A DNA stretch of 64,000 nt. It comes from an uncultured Lachnospiraceae bacterium. GTDB taxonomy: Bacteria; Bacillota; Clostridia; Lachnospirales; Lachnospiraceae. Shown one piece after another: positions 63,792 to 64,000 of the stretch; position 1 is the first letter of the stretch; the number at the start of each line of letters is the position of its first letter. The translations under genes were made by a program, and so were the position numbers. The stretch is taken from NCBI GenBank assembly GCA_910585965.1, contig CAJUHH010000010.1, forward strand, positions 1 through 64,000, written 5' to 3'. The notes below the pieces were generated by a model. That model had not been told where the DNA came from. It saw nothing but the letters and a program-made list of their open reading frames with translations, and did no database searches.

Positions 63792-64000
63792 TCATAGGTC
63801 GATCACTTCCAAGTCGTCAGGAATATGCAGCCTCCCATGAAAATACCGGCTTCCCTCTTCCCCATACAATCTTTTTCTCTCTTTCAGGTTCCTGTCCTCC
63901 GTATGATAAAGAATCAGATTTTCCACTCCCAGCTCTTCCGCCATTTCACAGGCTTCCTTTACCGTGGAATGGTGCTTTTCATATGGGGAAAAAATATCCG
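63792..64000 (-). CDS. C-terminal end of an MBL-fold metallohydrolase (RNase Z-like), truncated by window
   Basis: The last ~69 residues of a minus-strand gene that continues beyond the window. PYEKHHSTVKEACEMAEELG and NLILYHTEDRNL match the C-terminal HST...H region of RNase Z/arylsulfatase-like metallo-beta-lactamase-fold proteins, where the final His binds zinc. Ends DLEVIDL with TGA at 63792-63794. The exact substrate class cannot be told from this fragment. Confidence 0.72.
   Translation of the reverse strand, partial: DIFSPYEKHHSTVKEACEMAEELGVENLILYHTEDRNLKERKRLYGEEGSRYFHGRLHIPDDLEVIDL

Noticed and set aside
1..64000. Prophage or large conjugative element within the window
   Set aside because: No integrase, terminase, capsid, relaxase or secretion genes were found; only small elements and one possible element end are visible.

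Overview
The window reads as a chromosomal segment of an anaerobic gut-type Clostridia, most likely family Lachnospiraceae. Reasons: moderate G+C, spore-former-type SigH with the cysE-cysS-mrnC-rlmB cluster of Firmicutes, pyruvate phosphate dikinase, a Cys T-box leader, Fst-like and VapBC toxin modules, and several protein families (lipoprotein beside a MecA-like PBP, VSGN-repeat SGNH hydrolase) typical of that family. The genus cannot be fixed from sequence alone. Most genes lie on the minus strand in short operons; nothing looks like a prophage or CRISPR locus.

Layout. 1-1200: end of an unrecognised protein followed by a cluster of short direct and inverted repeats that may be the end of an integrated element. 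1203-7408: ppdK, a membrane-anchored DUF5050-like protein, an FMN reductase, a DUF308 membrane protein and a threonine-aldolase-like enzyme. 7409-10873: a giant foldback element (A), an HD hydrolase and three membrane or TPR proteins, then a second, unrelated foldback (C). 10874-17507: HAD hydrolase, LysR regulator and the purine genes purA, purF-like, purB, purC (order of transcription purC-purB-purF-purA), with a strong promoter before purC; the PurF-like protein lacks the N-terminal catalytic cysteine. tRNA-Leu(CAG) follows. 17876-24892: a hybrid histidine kinase translationally coupled to a solute-binding lipoprotein, a class-I glutamine amidotransferase-like hydrolase, a DUF2974 lipase-like protein and a nucleoid-associated protein. 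24936-29428: TrkH/TrkA potassium uptake, an HD-GYP protein and a small protein. 29643-34804: an AGCS symporter and a PhoR/PhoB-like pair behind a Na/Pi cotransporter, preceded by 11-bp-spaced PHO-box-like repeats. 35044-38064: PRTase, secreted Cys/Asp/His-rich protein, foldback element B, MarR-DegV operon. 37995-43839: lipoprotein, MecA-type PBP, GC-rich tandem repeat, orphan flagellin, PatB aminotransferase.

43987-44408 is a complete Fst/par-like type I toxin-antitoxin locus: 39-aa toxin, convergent antitoxin RNA, shared bidirectional terminator and shared direct repeats. 44430-48781: metA-ligA-rluB and a broken acyltransferase. 48880-49744: a VapBC module framed by identical 29-bp direct repeats, one touching the 3' end of tRNA-Thr(GGT). 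50007-57025: chemoreceptor, TetR regulator and a 1433-aa RND transporter with a ~400-aa coiled-coil insertion, with promoter and operator visible. 57155-64000: sigH, SGNH hydrolase, rlmB, mrnC, cysS, cysE, Cys T-box and the end of a metallo-beta-lactamase-fold protein.

The signal least explained by known feature types is the pair of foldback elements A (7529-7896) and B (36298-36668). Their ends and ~160-180-bp hubs are conserved, but the ~70-90 bp of arm between them differ completely between the two copies while staying almost perfectly self-complementary within each copy.
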